Positions 9,701-17,466 are shown, counted from the first letter of the stretch. The stretch is DNA of 40,472 nucleotides from Phycisphaerae bacterium (GCA_016782865.1 JADHXR010000062.1:1-40472); one strand, 5' to 3'. Notes: generated from the letters alone by a model not told the origin. A program made the numbers and translations.

Positions 9701-10625
9701 GGTCGAGGGCCAGAAGATGATTCTGCGTGCCGGTATAGATCTGGTCGTCGGCCAACAGCGCATACGTGCCGCCGACGACACCCCCGGCTGCTTCGCCCCT
9801 CCACCCGTACCCCGATTTGAAGGCCAGCCGCCCGTTCGTGCGGTCGAAAGCTACGGGCAACGCCCTGCCCGAGGGCACAAAGAGCCGGTCCTTCGCAGCC
9901 AGCAAATACCCCTGCGGCGTCAAGTCGTCCCGGTTCGCGCTCTGCTGGCTGATCGTATCGTTTTTCCAGACGGGCGATCCGTCGCTCACCCGCACGGCGT
10001 GCAGGAAAACGTCCTCGTGCGGAAAAATCCCGGCGCCAAAGTATGCGATCCCTTCATCGACTAACACGCCTGTGCGTATAGGCCAGCGAGAGATCATCTT
10101 GCCGTGACCCAGGAGCTTCTCACCGTTGGGCCCGCCACGCACTTTCCAGAGCACCTTGCCATCACCGGCCTTCAGGCAGTAAACAAAACCGTCATCCGAA
10201 CCAACAAGCACGCGATTGTCCGAGACGGTGGGCGCGAGGCGAACCGGGCCGCCGGTAAAGAATGACCAGCGTTCTTTGCCCGTTGCCGCTTCGAGGGCGT
10301 AGACCTTGTTGTCGGCCGAGGACCCGAAATAAACCAGGTCACCGACAGCGGCAACCTGAAAAGCATCGTCGAAAATGACCCGATGGCGCAGTTCGAAACC
10401 TTCCCTTGGGCGCTCGGCAGGCCTGGGCCATGCCGGGCGAGGAGGATAGAGTGGCACATAGACCCAATCCAGCGCCAACGGGGCCGCCAGCGACTCAGAA
10501 GTAGAGCCCGTTCGCGCGTTGTCATGCCGGTAGGTAGGCCAGTCCGCCGCCAGGGTCGCCGAGCCCAAAAGGATAAGTCCCGCGAAGATGCAGATTGCCA
10601 ATTGACGAGATTTGCCTGTAATCAT
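6693..10625 (-). CDS. Giant secreted PQQ-propeller / Rossmann-like / malectin fusion
   Basis: A 1310-residue exported protein. The chosen start has GGAG eight bases upstream and begins the signal peptide MITGKSRQLAICIFAGL; the open frame extends 19 codons further but without a better site. Residues about 30-500 are PQQ-like propeller blades (YALEAATGKERWSFFTGG, VYCLKAGDGKVLWKVRGG). At about 513-628 lies a Rossmann segment resembling SAM methyltransferases (LILGAERGRLARELAL, then VIIEQGDISEL). Further blades follow (about 670-1050). From about 1121 to the end is a malectin-like carbohydrate-binding domain (RLAVNLGAPGDRRASDGEMW, then YTVRLYFAELEN). A cytoplasmic-type cofactor fold inside a secreted propeller is odd. 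The activity is unknown; PQQ-dependent dehydrogenase function should not be assumed. A charged segment at about 370-410 may be coiled coil. Confidence 0.85.
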   Translation of the reverse strand: MITGKSRQLAICIFAGLILLGSATLAADWPTYRHDNARTGSTSESLAAPLALDWVYVPLYPPRPAWPRPAERPREGFELRHRVIFDDAFQVAAVGDLVYFGSSADNKVYALEAATGKERWSFFTGGPVRLAPTVSDNRVLVGSDDGFVYCLKAGDGKVLWKVRGGPNGEKLLGHGKMISRWPIRTGVLVDEGIAYFGAGIFPHEDVFLHAVRVSDGSPVWKNDTISQQSANRDDLTPQGYLLAAKDRLFVPSGRALPVAFDRTNGRLAFKSGYGWRGEAAGGVVGGTYALLADDQIYTGTQNHLLALDQRTGRTGFAWFPGRRLAVAGDMAYMATGRELVAMDRTAYAKASGRRNSLEYRIKSLTSQVRSAAAGKREKLEQDLKTSREELDRHRKEKIAPTVPWRVRSDCDAELILSGNMVIAGGKDKVSVFNRNSGEMVWSTKVEGLARGLALANGRLYVSTDKGRIYCFASVKIAKERNPLVRPVVDPYPKDDLTSAYEAAAEAILMETGVKKGYCLILGAERGRLARELALRTELTIIAVESDPEKALAARLALDAAGLYGERVIIEQGDISELAYSNYFANLIVSDSLLVTGKIPGDAGELARHVKPWGGSICLGVPANAPAKARAVTSEKLTGWLAGSQLGQCRISQTNGVWATLKRGALSGAGSWTHQYAEPGNTACSDDQLLGGPLGLLWFGAPGPAPMVNRHNAAAAPLAVNGKLFIQGENNVMAHDSYNGMELWKREIPGAMRTRLKRSECGNLAASQDSIFVAVASKCLRLDAETGETRATYNAPAGSKWGYLAYVDGILYGSTLTTTGVSSCVLAIDTQDAKTLWTCQGKNIINLTIALGDGWLFFVDSSLSPDERQALLKLDKSFFRSLSGEQAEKAEQKQKKLDVRRVVALDARTGGKLWSQAVDVTDCSQIGIGGGELTLMYREGVIVLGGANANGHYWRQFLAGEFSQRRLVALSAKSGEVLWARDADYRHRPVIVGDRVIAEPWGYDLKTGRQLTRRHPVSGTETVWQFFRPGHHCGAISASPQMLLMRSGDTSYYDLIDDSGIRHFSGQRLGCWINAIAADGLALVPEASAGCICLHPIICSLALEPRADHVRWGIYSAGPTSLPVKRLAVNLGAPGDRRASDGEMWFGYPRPGLPADREAMGFSFRLQTEFFEGGGYFRQNSETEPVAGAKDSWIFSSCGRGLKRCTVPVLGEGDEPADYTVRLYFAELENEQAGSRVFDIKLQGKTVLAGFDLPKEAGGSHKAVVKEFPGIRVTRNLEIELVPSNDGTAQASHMPILSGVEILSTVSLVRR

Positions 10626-10837
10626 TGCAAGTACTCCTTCAACCACACAAGAATGTATACACGCCAGGCCGACAGCGAACACCAGGGCGCGTTTCGACCC
10701 GCGACCGAACGCAGCAACAAGAAAGAATCCAAAGGTGATCCTTGAACGCCCAGTATATCAGATCCGGCCCGAAGCACAAGGGCGATTCTGTCTGTCACAT
10801 ACTATCTCGGAAATCCAGGTCAAGATAATAAAGAGAC

Positions 10838-10866
10838 TTAAACTCTCGCGGTAGATTTGGTATCAT
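10838..10866 (+). promoter_or_regulatory. Possible promoter of the HzsA-like gene
   Basis: TTAAAC (10838-10843) and TATCAT (10861-10866) are spaced by 17 bases, about 50 bases before the HzsA-like start. The -35 element is a weak match. Confidence 0.3.
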
Positions 10867-10915
10867 ATCGGAATAGAAATCTTACGACGTGAATGAACTG
10901 CTGTTGAGGTAAAGA

Positions 10916-13426
10916 ATGTTGGCTAATATTCGAGGTTTTTCTGCGATTGTTTTGGCGGCTTTCCTTTTGGGCCTGCCGGCTGTTGGCAAATCTGAAATCC
11001 TGCCTGAAGAAACTACGGCTCTGCGAGCGGCGATTGACGATCTCGTGAGCACTTTCGGCGACGGGTATCCGAAAGGTAGGGAGTATCTGACCAGACTGCG
11101 TGATGTCGAACGGCGGCCGAATCAGGCACAGTTCGAATTGCTGCGGCGCGAAACGCTGATCGCCAATCCTCTGGTCAGCGGCGATCTCGTTCTCTTTGTG
11201 ATGCGGGCGCAGTACAAGAGCGATCATCACAACACGGCGACGATATTCAAGACCGGCGAGATCAACACAAAGAGCTTTCAAGGCGGAGGCGCGTTGAAGA
11301 CTATCGACTTTGCTCGAGGAGGCAAGGTCGAGACTCTGATCGAAACTTCCGAAGGTCTTGTGCGAGATCCGGAGGTTCATTTTGAAGGCGAAAAAATCGT
11401 CTTTTCCATGCGCAGAGACATCAAGGACGATTATCACATCTATGAGATCGGCGCCGACGGAACGGGATTGAGGCAGTTGACCTCGGCGCTCGGCGTGGCG
11501 GATTTCGATCCGCTATATCTGCCCGATGACAGCATCGTTTTCTCCTCGACGCGCGAGCCCAAGTACTGCATGTGCAACCGCCATATCATGGGCAACCTCT
11601 TTCAGATGGACGGCAACGGGGCCAACATTCATCAGATCGGCAAGAGCACACTGCACGAGGGCCACGCCGCACTGATGCCGGACGGGCGAATACTCTACGA
11701 TCGTTGGGAGTACGTTGACCGCAACTTCGGCGACGCTCAGGGGCTTTGGACAGTGAACCCCGACGGCACGAACCAGGCGGTCTACTGGGGCAACAATACG
11801 TGGTCGCCCGGCGGCGTGATCGACGCCCGCGCAATCCCGGGCACCGAGCAAGTCATGTGCATCTTCGGCTCGTGTCACGACCGCCCGTGGGGGGCGCTGG
11901 CGATCATCGATCGGCGGCTGGGTGTCGACGGCCCGGAGCCGGTCGTCCGCACGTGGACCGCTGATTCTATCGACCTTGTGGTCGAGGCGGGCCCGAGACC
12001 CGACGTGTATGGATTCGACAATTTCAAGAAGGTGAATCCGAAATACGAAGATCCGTATCCGTTGAGTGACAAGTATTTCCTCTGCTCGCGGATGACCGGC
12101 AAGGGCGAACAGATGGGGATCTACCTGCTCGACACGTTTGGCAACGAGATATTGCTCCACACCGAGGGCCCCGGGTGTTTCGATCCCATGCCGATGGGCC
12201 GCCGGTCCCGGCCTATGGTTGTACCGCCGCGGCGTGACTTCAACAACGCCAAAGGGTATTTCTTCGTTACAAACGTTTACGAAGGAACGCACATGGAAAG
12301 CGTGGGACCGGGTGCGATAAAATACCTGCGCGTGGTCGAGTCGCCCGAGAAGCGTTTCTGGACACACGCGCAATGGGGCGGCCAGGGCGTACATTGTCCG
12401 GCTCTGAACTGGCACAGCTTCGAGAACAAGCGAATTCTCGGCACGGTTCCTGTCGCCCGGGACGGCTCGGCTTATTTCGAAGTGCCTTCGGACAAATTCG
12501 TCTACTTTCAGTTACTCGACGAGAAGAAAATGATGGTGCAGTCCATGCGAAGCGGGACGGTTGCCCAATCGGGCGAGGTCACCGGCTGCACGGGATGTCA
12601 TGAGAATCGCCGGGAAGCGCCGAAACCGTCGAGCAAGAAAGTGCCGATGGCGCTTCAGCGACCGGCGAGCGAGCTTAACGGCTGGAAGGGAGAGCCGCGT
12701 CTGTTCAGCTACATGCGCGAAGTGCAGCCGGTTTTCGATAAACATTGTGTCGAGTGTCACGACTACGGCCAGGAGGCCGGCAAGACGCTCATTCTTGCGG
12801 GTGACCGGACCAATACGTTCAACGCCTCTTACAACGAATTGTGGCGCAAGAAATATATCAGGGCCATCGGCGCCGGGCCATCCGATATGCAGGGGGCAAC
12901 TTCGTGGGGTTCACACGCCAGCGAGCTTATCCGAGTGATTCGCTCGGGACATTTCGGCGTCAACCTGAGTCAGGATGATTTCGAGCGCATCGTGACATGG
13001 ATCGACCTCAATGCGCCGTATTATCCTCGCTATGACTGTGCCTACCCTTCGAATCTTGCGGGCCGCTGTCCGCTCGACGACAAGCAGCTCAAGCGACTCA
13101 CCGAACTGACGGGCGTGGCCTTTACACAACTGGCTACCCACAACCAGAACGCCGGGCCGCAGGTGAGCTTCGACCGTCCGAGGCTGAGCCCATGCCTGGC
13201 GAAGTTCGCCGATAGCGACTGCCCCGAGTATCTCGAAGCGCTTGCGATCATCGAGGCCGGCAGGGAGATGTTGGCCCAACGTCCGCGGGCGGACATGCCG
13301 GGATTCGAGGCGTGCCCGACCGATCAGCGGCGACAGTTGGACTATGCCATGCGTCAACAGGTGGAGATATCCAGCCGCCGGGCGATCAGCGAGGGTAGGA
13401 TACTTTACGACTGTGACTTGCAGTAG
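10916..13426 (+). CDS. HzsA-like PD40 propeller protein with two c-haem motifs
   Basis: An 836-residue secreted protein of the group usually annotated as hydrazine synthase alpha subunit-like in Planctomycetes. The signal peptide is at residues 1-26. TolB/PD40-type propeller repeats follow (DYHIYEIGADGTGLRQLTSA, LPDDSIVFSSTREPKYCMC, GLWTVNPDGTNQ). Two CXXCH haem-c attachment sites are visible: CTGCH at Cys558-His562 and CVECH at Cys611-His615, the second in a PSCyt-like segment (VQPVFDKHCVECHDYG). No sign of the partner hydrazine synthase subunits is in the window, so hydrazine synthesis is not implied; a periplasmic redox or sugar-related role is more likely. GAGGT lies about seven bases before the ATG. 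It heads a plus-strand run with the nitrilase-type and DUF1080 genes. Confidence 0.85.
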   Translation: MLANIRGFSAIVLAAFLLGLPAVGKSEILPEETTALRAAIDDLVSTFGDGYPKGREYLTRLRDVERRPNQAQFELLRRETLIANPLVSGDLVLFVMRAQYKSDHHNTATIFKTGEINTKSFQGGGALKTIDFARGGKVETLIETSEGLVRDPEVHFEGEKIVFSMRRDIKDDYHIYEIGADGTGLRQLTSALGVADFDPLYLPDDSIVFSSTREPKYCMCNRHIMGNLFQMDGNGANIHQIGKSTLHEGHAALMPDGRILYDRWEYVDRNFGDAQGLWTVNPDGTNQAVYWGNNTWSPGGVIDARAIPGTEQVMCIFGSCHDRPWGALAIIDRRLGVDGPEPVVRTWTADSIDLVVEAGPRPDVYGFDNFKKVNPKYEDPYPLSDKYFLCSRMTGKGEQMGIYLLDTFGNEILLHTEGPGCFDPMPMGRRSRPMVVPPRRDFNNAKGYFFVTNVYEGTHMESVGPGAIKYLRVVESPEKRFWTHAQWGGQGVHCPALNWHSFENKRILGTVPVARDGSAYFEVPSDKFVYFQLLDEKKMMVQSMRSGTVAQSGEVTGCTGCHENRREAPKPSSKKVPMALQRPASELNGWKGEPRLFSYMREVQPVFDKHCVECHDYGQEAGKTLILAGDRTNTFNASYNELWRKKYIRAIGAGPSDMQGATSWGSHASELIRVIRSGHFGVNLSQDDFERIVTWIDLNAPYYPRYDCAYPSNLAGRCPLDDKQLKRLTELTGVAFTQLATHNQNAGPQVSFDRPRLSPCLAKFADSDCPEYLEALAIIEAGREMLAQRPRADMPGFEACPTDQRRQLDYAMRQQVEISSRRAISEGRILYDCDLQ

Positions 13427-13495
13427 CCGATGGGGCGGCCCTTCGCCCCTAAGACGAACAAGGTACGTGGACTCAGAAAGGAAAGCAGGACGGTA

Positions 13496-14365
13496 ATGCT
13501 AAGACAAACCAGGCGAGATTTTCTCAAAGCAGCCGCAATTGCAGGCATCGGCGCCTCCAAGGTCTTGGCCGAGGGCAAAGCCCAGCCAGAGAAGACTTTG
13601 TCCAAGATCAAGGTAGCACAAATAAGAGTCTATCCGGAAAAGGGCGCGATACAGACAAATCACACGAAGCTTGTGGAGATATTGACCGACATCGAGCGAG
13701 AGGAAGAAGTGGACGTGTTGATCACGCCCGAGGGTTTTCTTGACGGGTATGTGGTGACAGAGAAATCGGTGACCAAAGAAGATCTTGGCGGATATGCGAT
13801 CAATCCTGAGAGTTCACAGTACACACATGCGATATCCGACTGGGCAAGGAGAACCAAAACTTGGGTCATCTACGGGTGCGCCCGTAAGGCAACTGGCGGA
13901 GTGTACAACACCGCGTTAATCTACAATCGCGAAGGTGTGCTGGTGGGGATGTACGATAAGACGCACATTCAGACACACGATCACAAGTACCTGCCGGGCA
14001 GGCATCTCGACGTATACGACTCCGATTTCGGCCTGTTCGGTGTAATGATCTGCGCGGACCGCCGATGGCCCGAGACGTCGCGAACGCTCACGCTAAAAGG
14101 CGCACGCGTGATATTCAATCCGACCTACGGCATGCACGGGGACTTGAATCTCTGCATGATGAGAACACGGTCGTACGAAAACGGAATCTTCATAGTGTTC
14201 ACGCACCCGGGACAATCACTGATCACCGGCCCCAACGGAGCGGTCGTGTGCAATAACCGGGACGAGACTCTGAAGTACACCGTCACCGAAATCGACCTGT
14301 CGAAAGCCCCGGCGAACACCGGAGGCCACATAGTCGATCGCCGGCCGGACATCTACAGGTTATAG
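13496..14365 (+). CDS. Tat-exported carbon-nitrogen hydrolase (nitrilase superfamily)
   Basis: A 289-residue amidase of the nitrilase superfamily. The start chosen has AGGA five bases upstream and begins a twin-arginine signal (TRRDFLKAAAIAGIGAS). The frame is open 22 codons further upstream, but those codons would put residues before the Tat motif. The catalytic triad can be placed: Glu79 (ITPEGF), Lys155 (MYDKTH) and Cys186 (VMICADRRWPE). These enzymes cleave non-peptide C-N bonds; the substrate cannot be read from sequence. Tat export implies that it folds before export and acts outside the cytoplasm. The gap after the HzsA-like gene is 69 bases, so cotranscription is likely. Confidence 0.9.
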   Translation: MLRQTRRDFLKAAAIAGIGASKVLAEGKAQPEKTLSKIKVAQIRVYPEKGAIQTNHTKLVEILTDIEREEEVDVLITPEGFLDGYVVTEKSVTKEDLGGYAINPESSQYTHAISDWARRTKTWVIYGCARKATGGVYNTALIYNREGVLVGMYDKTHIQTHDHKYLPGRHLDVYDSDFGLFGVMICADRRWPETSRTLTLKGARVIFNPTYGMHGDLNLCMMRTRSYENGIFIVFTHPGQSLITGPNGAVVCNNRDETLKYTVTEIDLSKAPANTGGHIVDRRPDIYRL

Positions 14366-14419
14366 AAATGCCAGGTGCAACGTCTTGCACCGCTTCAAGA
14401 TTCAAGGAGACACGAGATC

Positions 14420-15052
14420 ATGAGCAAAACAGTTATTATCATTCCGCTAATCATTGTGTTGCTTTCGGGCTGCGCGGGCACAAACATTGATACCGACAAT
14501 GCAGGATATGTCTCGCTCTTCAACGGCAGCGATCTGGACGGGTGGGTCATCGAAAACAACGCAGCGTTTTCGGCCAGGGACGGACTCCTGGTCCTCAACA
14601 AGGGCGCCGGCTGGCTGCGTTCCGAAGAAGAATTCGGCGACTTCGTTTTTGAGCTGGACTTTCGCTTCCTGGAAAAAGAGGCGAACAGCGGCATTTTCAT
14701 CCGCACAGCCCCGACGAGCAAGGACAACCAGAACGGCTGGCCCGACAATGGCTACCAGGTTCAATGCAAGGATACGATAACGGAGGAGAGGGCTCTTGCG
14801 ACGATGATCCCCTATGGCGCGCCTCCGTTCGAACACGAGTCCGATCGCGATGCACTCGCCAAGGCGTACCATCCCACAGGCGAGTGGAATCATTACGAGA
14901 TTACGTGCGAAAACGAGGACCTCAGCGTGAAACTCAACGGCACGTTGATCACCACAGCGAGTAATATCAAGAACCTTCGGGGACACGTGGGCATCCAGGC
15001 CGAGTTCGGACACCTTGAGTTCCGGAACATCCGCATTCGACGGCTCAACTGA
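14420..15052 (+). CDS. DUF1080 (3-keto-disaccharide hydrolase-like) lipoprotein
   Basis: A 210-residue lipoprotein with a DUF1080 concanavalin-like beta-sandwich. The start with AAGGAG ten bases before it gives a clean lipoprotein signal ending LLSGC (Cys18). The domain begins SLFNGSDLDGWVIENN and contains FVFELDFRFLEKEANSGIFI and EWNHYEITCENEDLSVKLNG, then ends HVGIQAEFGHLEFRNIRIR, all typical. Members of this family have been linked to hydrolysis of 3-keto-sugars, often next to Gfo/Idh/MocA oxidoreductases. It is the last gene of the plus-strand group started by the HzsA-like gene. Length is normal for a single domain. Confidence 0.9.
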   Translation: MSKTVIIIPLIIVLLSGCAGTNIDTDNAGYVSLFNGSDLDGWVIENNAAFSARDGLLVLNKGAGWLRSEEEFGDFVFELDFRFLEKEANSGIFIRTAPTSKDNQNGWPDNGYQVQCKDTITEERALATMIPYGAPPFEHESDRDALAKAYHPTGEWNHYEITCENEDLSVKLNGTLITTASNIKNLRGHVGIQAEFGHLEFRNIRIRRLN

Positions 15053-15094
15053 TTCGTCGAGCAAATGGTGTGAGATATCACGCCCTGATACGGG

Positions 15095-15346
15095 CTACCG
15101 GCCGGTTGGCTGAGACATCCTGTAAACGTCGGGCAGATCGTCCTCGAACACCGTCGACGAATCCTGCCGGAACGTCCTCAGATCGTCGGCGTCCGGGTGA
15201 CCTGGGGTCGGGACCCAGAAATGTCCCCTGCTGGAATTGCGCCAGACCAAGGCATATGCGATCCTGCCAGCTACCCGGTCGTTTTTCAGGGGCGCCAAAA
15301 GGTGCCTGGTGAAAAAATGCGTGTAATCACCATCGTTCTCTGAAAG
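15095..15346 (-). pseudogene. C-terminal remnant of a GH26-type mannanase
   Basis: The minus strand here encodes about 83 residues that look like the end of a glycoside hydrolase family 26 beta-mannanase: FFTRHLLAPL, then RIAYALVWRN, then FWVPTPGHPDADDLRTF and TVFEDDLPDVYRM. The frame closes at a TAG (15347-15349) immediately upstream, so the catalytic part is missing. There is no start codon of its own with a ribosome site. The break lies about 30 bases from the inverted-repeat element at 15377, so insertion or deletion there probably destroyed the gene. Family assignment is by recognition of the C-terminal pattern; it could be a close relative of GH26. Confidence 0.65.
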
Positions 15347-15376
15347 CTAAATATCACCTCGAAAAAAAATAGCATA

Positions 15377-15535
15377 GGCTCTGTCTGAAAACTCCGTCGT
15401 CGGCCCGAGAGCGAGCGTTTTTTCGCCTGGCAAAGACGGCTAAGCAGGCGATATTTGTTTTATCGTCGATGCAGCCGGATGCAGTCAGGCGAAAAATGAG
15501 CCGCTCGAAGCCAGATCGAGTTTTCAGACAGAGCC
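15377..15535. mobile_element. MITE-like element with 17-bp perfect terminal inverted repeats
   Basis: GGCTCTGTCTGAAAACT (15377-15393) is exactly the reverse complement of 15519-15535. The similarity continues imperfectly for about 50 bases inward on each side, including a shared TTTTTCGCCTG block. The element is only 159 bp and encodes no transposase, so it would need one in trans. The end sequence resembles those of IS4/IS5/IS1182-type transposons by memory, but I could not match a family. No clear target duplication is visible. It lies between two broken genes. Confidence 0.7.
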
Positions 15536-15577
15536 GGAAACAATTCCTACGAAGTGTCCTTTGCGGGTGCACGACGC

Positions 15578-16407
15578 TTAATCCTTCGCGCGATGATAGA
15601 ACTGGCGATAACCGGCATTCATATATTCCCACACGCCCATTTTCCAGGTCTCAACACGTTTTTTCTCAAGATCCGTCTTGGCAAGCTTTACAGCCTCATC
15701 GATATAAGCTCCGAGCTCCTTCATCCGCTCTGGAGTTCCCAGCTTTGCCCAGGATCTCTCGAGGCTGGTGCCAACAAGCCCTTGCTGGCGGTTGATCTCG
15801 GAAATGCGGTAGTAAAACGTCTTCATGGGTTCAGAGGCACCGCCGAAATAGAGAGCGAAAAACTCATCCACTACCTCCCGGTAATCGGTATTGACGTCGA
15901 AGGCAGTCTGCATGTACAGGTAATAGTCGAGTTGCTGGCCGATCCCACAGAGAAACACACCGCGAATCCCGTCTTTGTGGTAGCGCCTTACTTCGCGTGA
16001 TATGACGTCCGGCATGAAGCAGGGGAAACAGTTCCACTTGCCGATCATCGCCGGCTCCATGGGGTGATGGAAGTAATTGCCCATTGCTTTGAAGCCGTCC
16101 GGCAGTTTCTTTCCGTCAAAATAATCGCGACCTACCTGCGCGACCTTTTGCACAAGCTTCGGGTTGGTGTAGCAAAGCTGGCTTCCACTGCCCCTGCCCT
16201 CGGCTTGATATTGTGGATATGATACTGTAGCTCCAGGGCCGCCAGTCTGGCTGAGGCGCTTGGATTATTCGCAACAACAATTGTTGCGCTGGGCTTACCC
16301 TCGCTGACCAGCGCTATTTCCTCCAACGGTCTACCTTCTGCGACCGACATACTCACACACAATCCGAGTGTCACAATCGTGGCAATCATCTTCTTTACTG
16401 AGATCAT
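15578..16407 (-). pseudogene. DUF4838 protein gene with its middle deleted
   Basis: The N-terminal part (16407 to about 16210) has a good start (GGAG seven bases upstream), a signal peptide (MISVKKMIATIVTLGLCVS) and the opening strand-helix of DUF4838 proteins (PSATIVVANNPSASARLAAL, then ELQYHIHNI). The C-terminal part (about 16190 to 15578) is in a different frame and reads as the DUF4838 end: GRGSGSQLCYTNPKLVQKV, then RYHKDGIRGVFLCG and EVVDEFFALYFGGAS. The normal protein is much longer, so several hundred codons are missing at the junction near 16190-16210 and the frame is shifted. These proteins are secreted and usually near glycan-degradation genes. An assembly error at the junction is the alternative. 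Confidence 0.75.
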
Positions 16408-16431
16408 TGTGCTCTCCAGTGCAAGCTGTTG

Positions 16432-16686
16432 TTAAGTGCTCGTTGCTCCGATTATGACACTCGTTCCACAATCCTCACAGTGATATGCCTGTGGATTCAC
16501 AAGCTCTGCGTCGGCCCGTGTTAAGAACCCGCTGCCACTGCGGGCAATAATCTTCTTTCTGCCAGTGGCGTGGGACTTAAACCAGCAGTGTTGATGGGAA
16601 AGACCTACGAACAGGAAGCCGAGTGCCGTACCACGTATATAGGCTTTGCCTTGGTCCATCTCAGAGGAGCATGCAGGACATTTCAT
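16432..16686 (-). CDS. Small zinc-ribbon protein (DUF6487-like), cassette gene
   Basis: An 84-residue protein. The ATG at 16686 (MKCPACSSEMDQGKAYI) has GGGAG eight bases upstream; a GTG nine codons earlier is less likely because it overlaps the cassette core site. The N-terminal CPACSSEMDQG and C-terminal YHCEDCGTSVII supply two CxxC pairs, enough for one zinc ribbon. The middle has a short tract (ALGFLFVGL) and then HQHCWFKS. The stop TAA lies inside the inverse core ACTTAAC, as is common for cassette genes. It resembles the DUF6487 group of small Cys-rich proteins; function unknown. Confidence 0.75.
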   Translation of the reverse strand: MKCPACSSEMDQGKAYIRGTALGFLFVGLSHQHCWFKSHATGRKKIIARSGSGFLTRADAELVNPQAYHCEDCGTSVIIGATST

Positions 16687-16711
16687 CTTCTTGATCTCCC
16701 AACGATATTGC

Positions 16712-16772
16712 ACTTAACACCCCGGCTGACAAAACGCGAGCTTGCGAGCGGTCTCAATCAAGCCGGATGTCA
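16712..16772 (-). repeat. attC-like site after the 88-residue cassette gene
   Basis: The right core GTTAAGT (16712-16718) fits GTTRRRY. Arms CCGGCTTGA (L'') and TCAGCCGG (L') pair except for one unpaired T, the extrahelical-base signature of attC. The inner GCGAGC/GCTCGC segment forms the hairpin tip. The inverse core on the other side is poor (GACAT rather than AAC), so that boundary is uncertain. Confidence 0.6.
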
Positions 16773-17036
16773 TTCATTAAATGGAATATCTTGGTCATCG
16801 TGGAGAGTATCATCCCGCTCTTCATTCTGATCAATATATTCCCACATTTCATTTTGGTGCAGCCAAATAGGATCAGCATTTCTCCGGATGAATTCATCAA
16901 CAGGAATACCATCGATTGTGGGGGGACGCTTAACCCGCTTCTGCTTGCCATTCATGAAGACTGTCATATACTCTTTCTGCCGCTTTTTCTTTGCGGCTTT
17001 CTGTTCGGGTGACAGTTTCTTCTTTCGTCTTGTCAT
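16770..17036 (-). CDS. Small basic hypothetical protein, cassette gene
   Basis: An 88-residue cytoplasmic-looking protein with a very basic first third (RRKKKLSPEQKAAKKKRQKE) and an acidic end (ERDDTLHDDQDIPFNE). The middle reads RPPTIDGIPVDEFIRRNAD. No signal peptide, metal motif or membrane segment is seen. I do not recognise the family. The ATG is 17 bases after the core site GTTATCC (17054-17060), with no good ribosome site. Gene position, size and orientation fit an integron cassette. Confidence 0.65.
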   Translation of the reverse strand: MTRRKKKLSPEQKAAKKKRQKEYMTVFMNGKQKRVKRPPTIDGIPVDEFIRRNADPIWLHQNEMWEYIDQNEERDDTLHDDQDIPFNE

Positions 17037-17053
17037 CTGTTAGTATGCTGCTG

Positions 17054-17125
17054 GGATAACGTCCGAACTGAGTGTTTTCCAAACCGCACGCGTTTTGGAA
17101 GATACACTGCAGTTCATTGTTCGGC
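17054..17125 (-). repeat. attC-like site after the 114-residue cassette gene
   Basis: Arms GAACTGCAGTGT (L'') and ACACTCAGTTC (L') pair fully apart from one unpaired C. A second inner stem TTCCAAA/TTTGGAA closes a GC-rich loop. Right core GTTATCC and inverse core GCCGAAC flank them. Both depart by one position from the GTTRRRY/RYYYAAC consensus. The arm geometry and extra base are typical of attC. Confidence 0.65.
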
Positions 17126-17458
17126 TTGCCTCTTGTTTAGTTCTTCATAATCCTGCCATGCGAGCGTGACCCCGACAGGGAACTGCGACCTGAGCAACAG
17201 ATCGTCTTGCCTTGTCGGATCCATGTAACTGGGCCCGCCCCAGGTCTCAACTTCAGAATCATAGTCCCATCGCCCAAGGAAGAAACCGAGTCCGTTGAGT
17301 TCCTCGATTAGCGAGTACAGACGATCCTGCCACCCTTTCAAATCGGCACAGCCTTTGAGGTTAGCGTTTAGAACTGTTTCAAGTTCCCGGAGCTTTTCCT
17401 GCCGCTTTTGGGGTGGCAGGCTTTCAATAAAATCCTTTGTGTATGCCTCTGGAATCAT
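17114..17458 (-). CDS. Hypothetical protein, cassette gene
   Basis: A 114-residue soluble protein, predicted largely helical in the first half (YTKDFIESLPPQKRQEKLRE, then GWQDRLYSLIEELNGLGFFL). It then has a strand-rich part with several tryptophans (RWDYDSEVETWGGPSYM). No catalytic motif is recognisable and I do not know the family. It starts at an ATG 10 bases after the core-like GCTTGGC (17467-17473). Its last codons run into the inverse core of its attC site, which is normal for tightly packed cassettes. Confidence 0.65.
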   Translation of the reverse strand: MIPEAYTKDFIESLPPQKRQEKLRELETVLNANLKGCADLKGWQDRLYSLIEELNGLGFFLGRWDYDSEVETWGGPSYMDPTRQDDLLLRSQFPVGVTLAWQDYEELNKRQAEQ

Positions 17459-17466
17459 CTTCTCAA

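Noticed and set aside
9259..10107. Several long plus-strand frames across the PQQ-propeller gene
   Set aside because: They are shadows of the GC-rich coding strand; the minus-strand frame has clear repeat domains.
10916..13426. Anammox hydrazine synthase
   Set aside because: Only an alpha-like protein is present, no beta or gamma subunit; this family is widespread in non-anammox Planctomycetes.
16770..17036. Toxin-antitoxin gene in the cassette array
   Set aside because: Cassette arrays often carry these, but no toxin or antitoxin motif is recognisable in the small proteins here.
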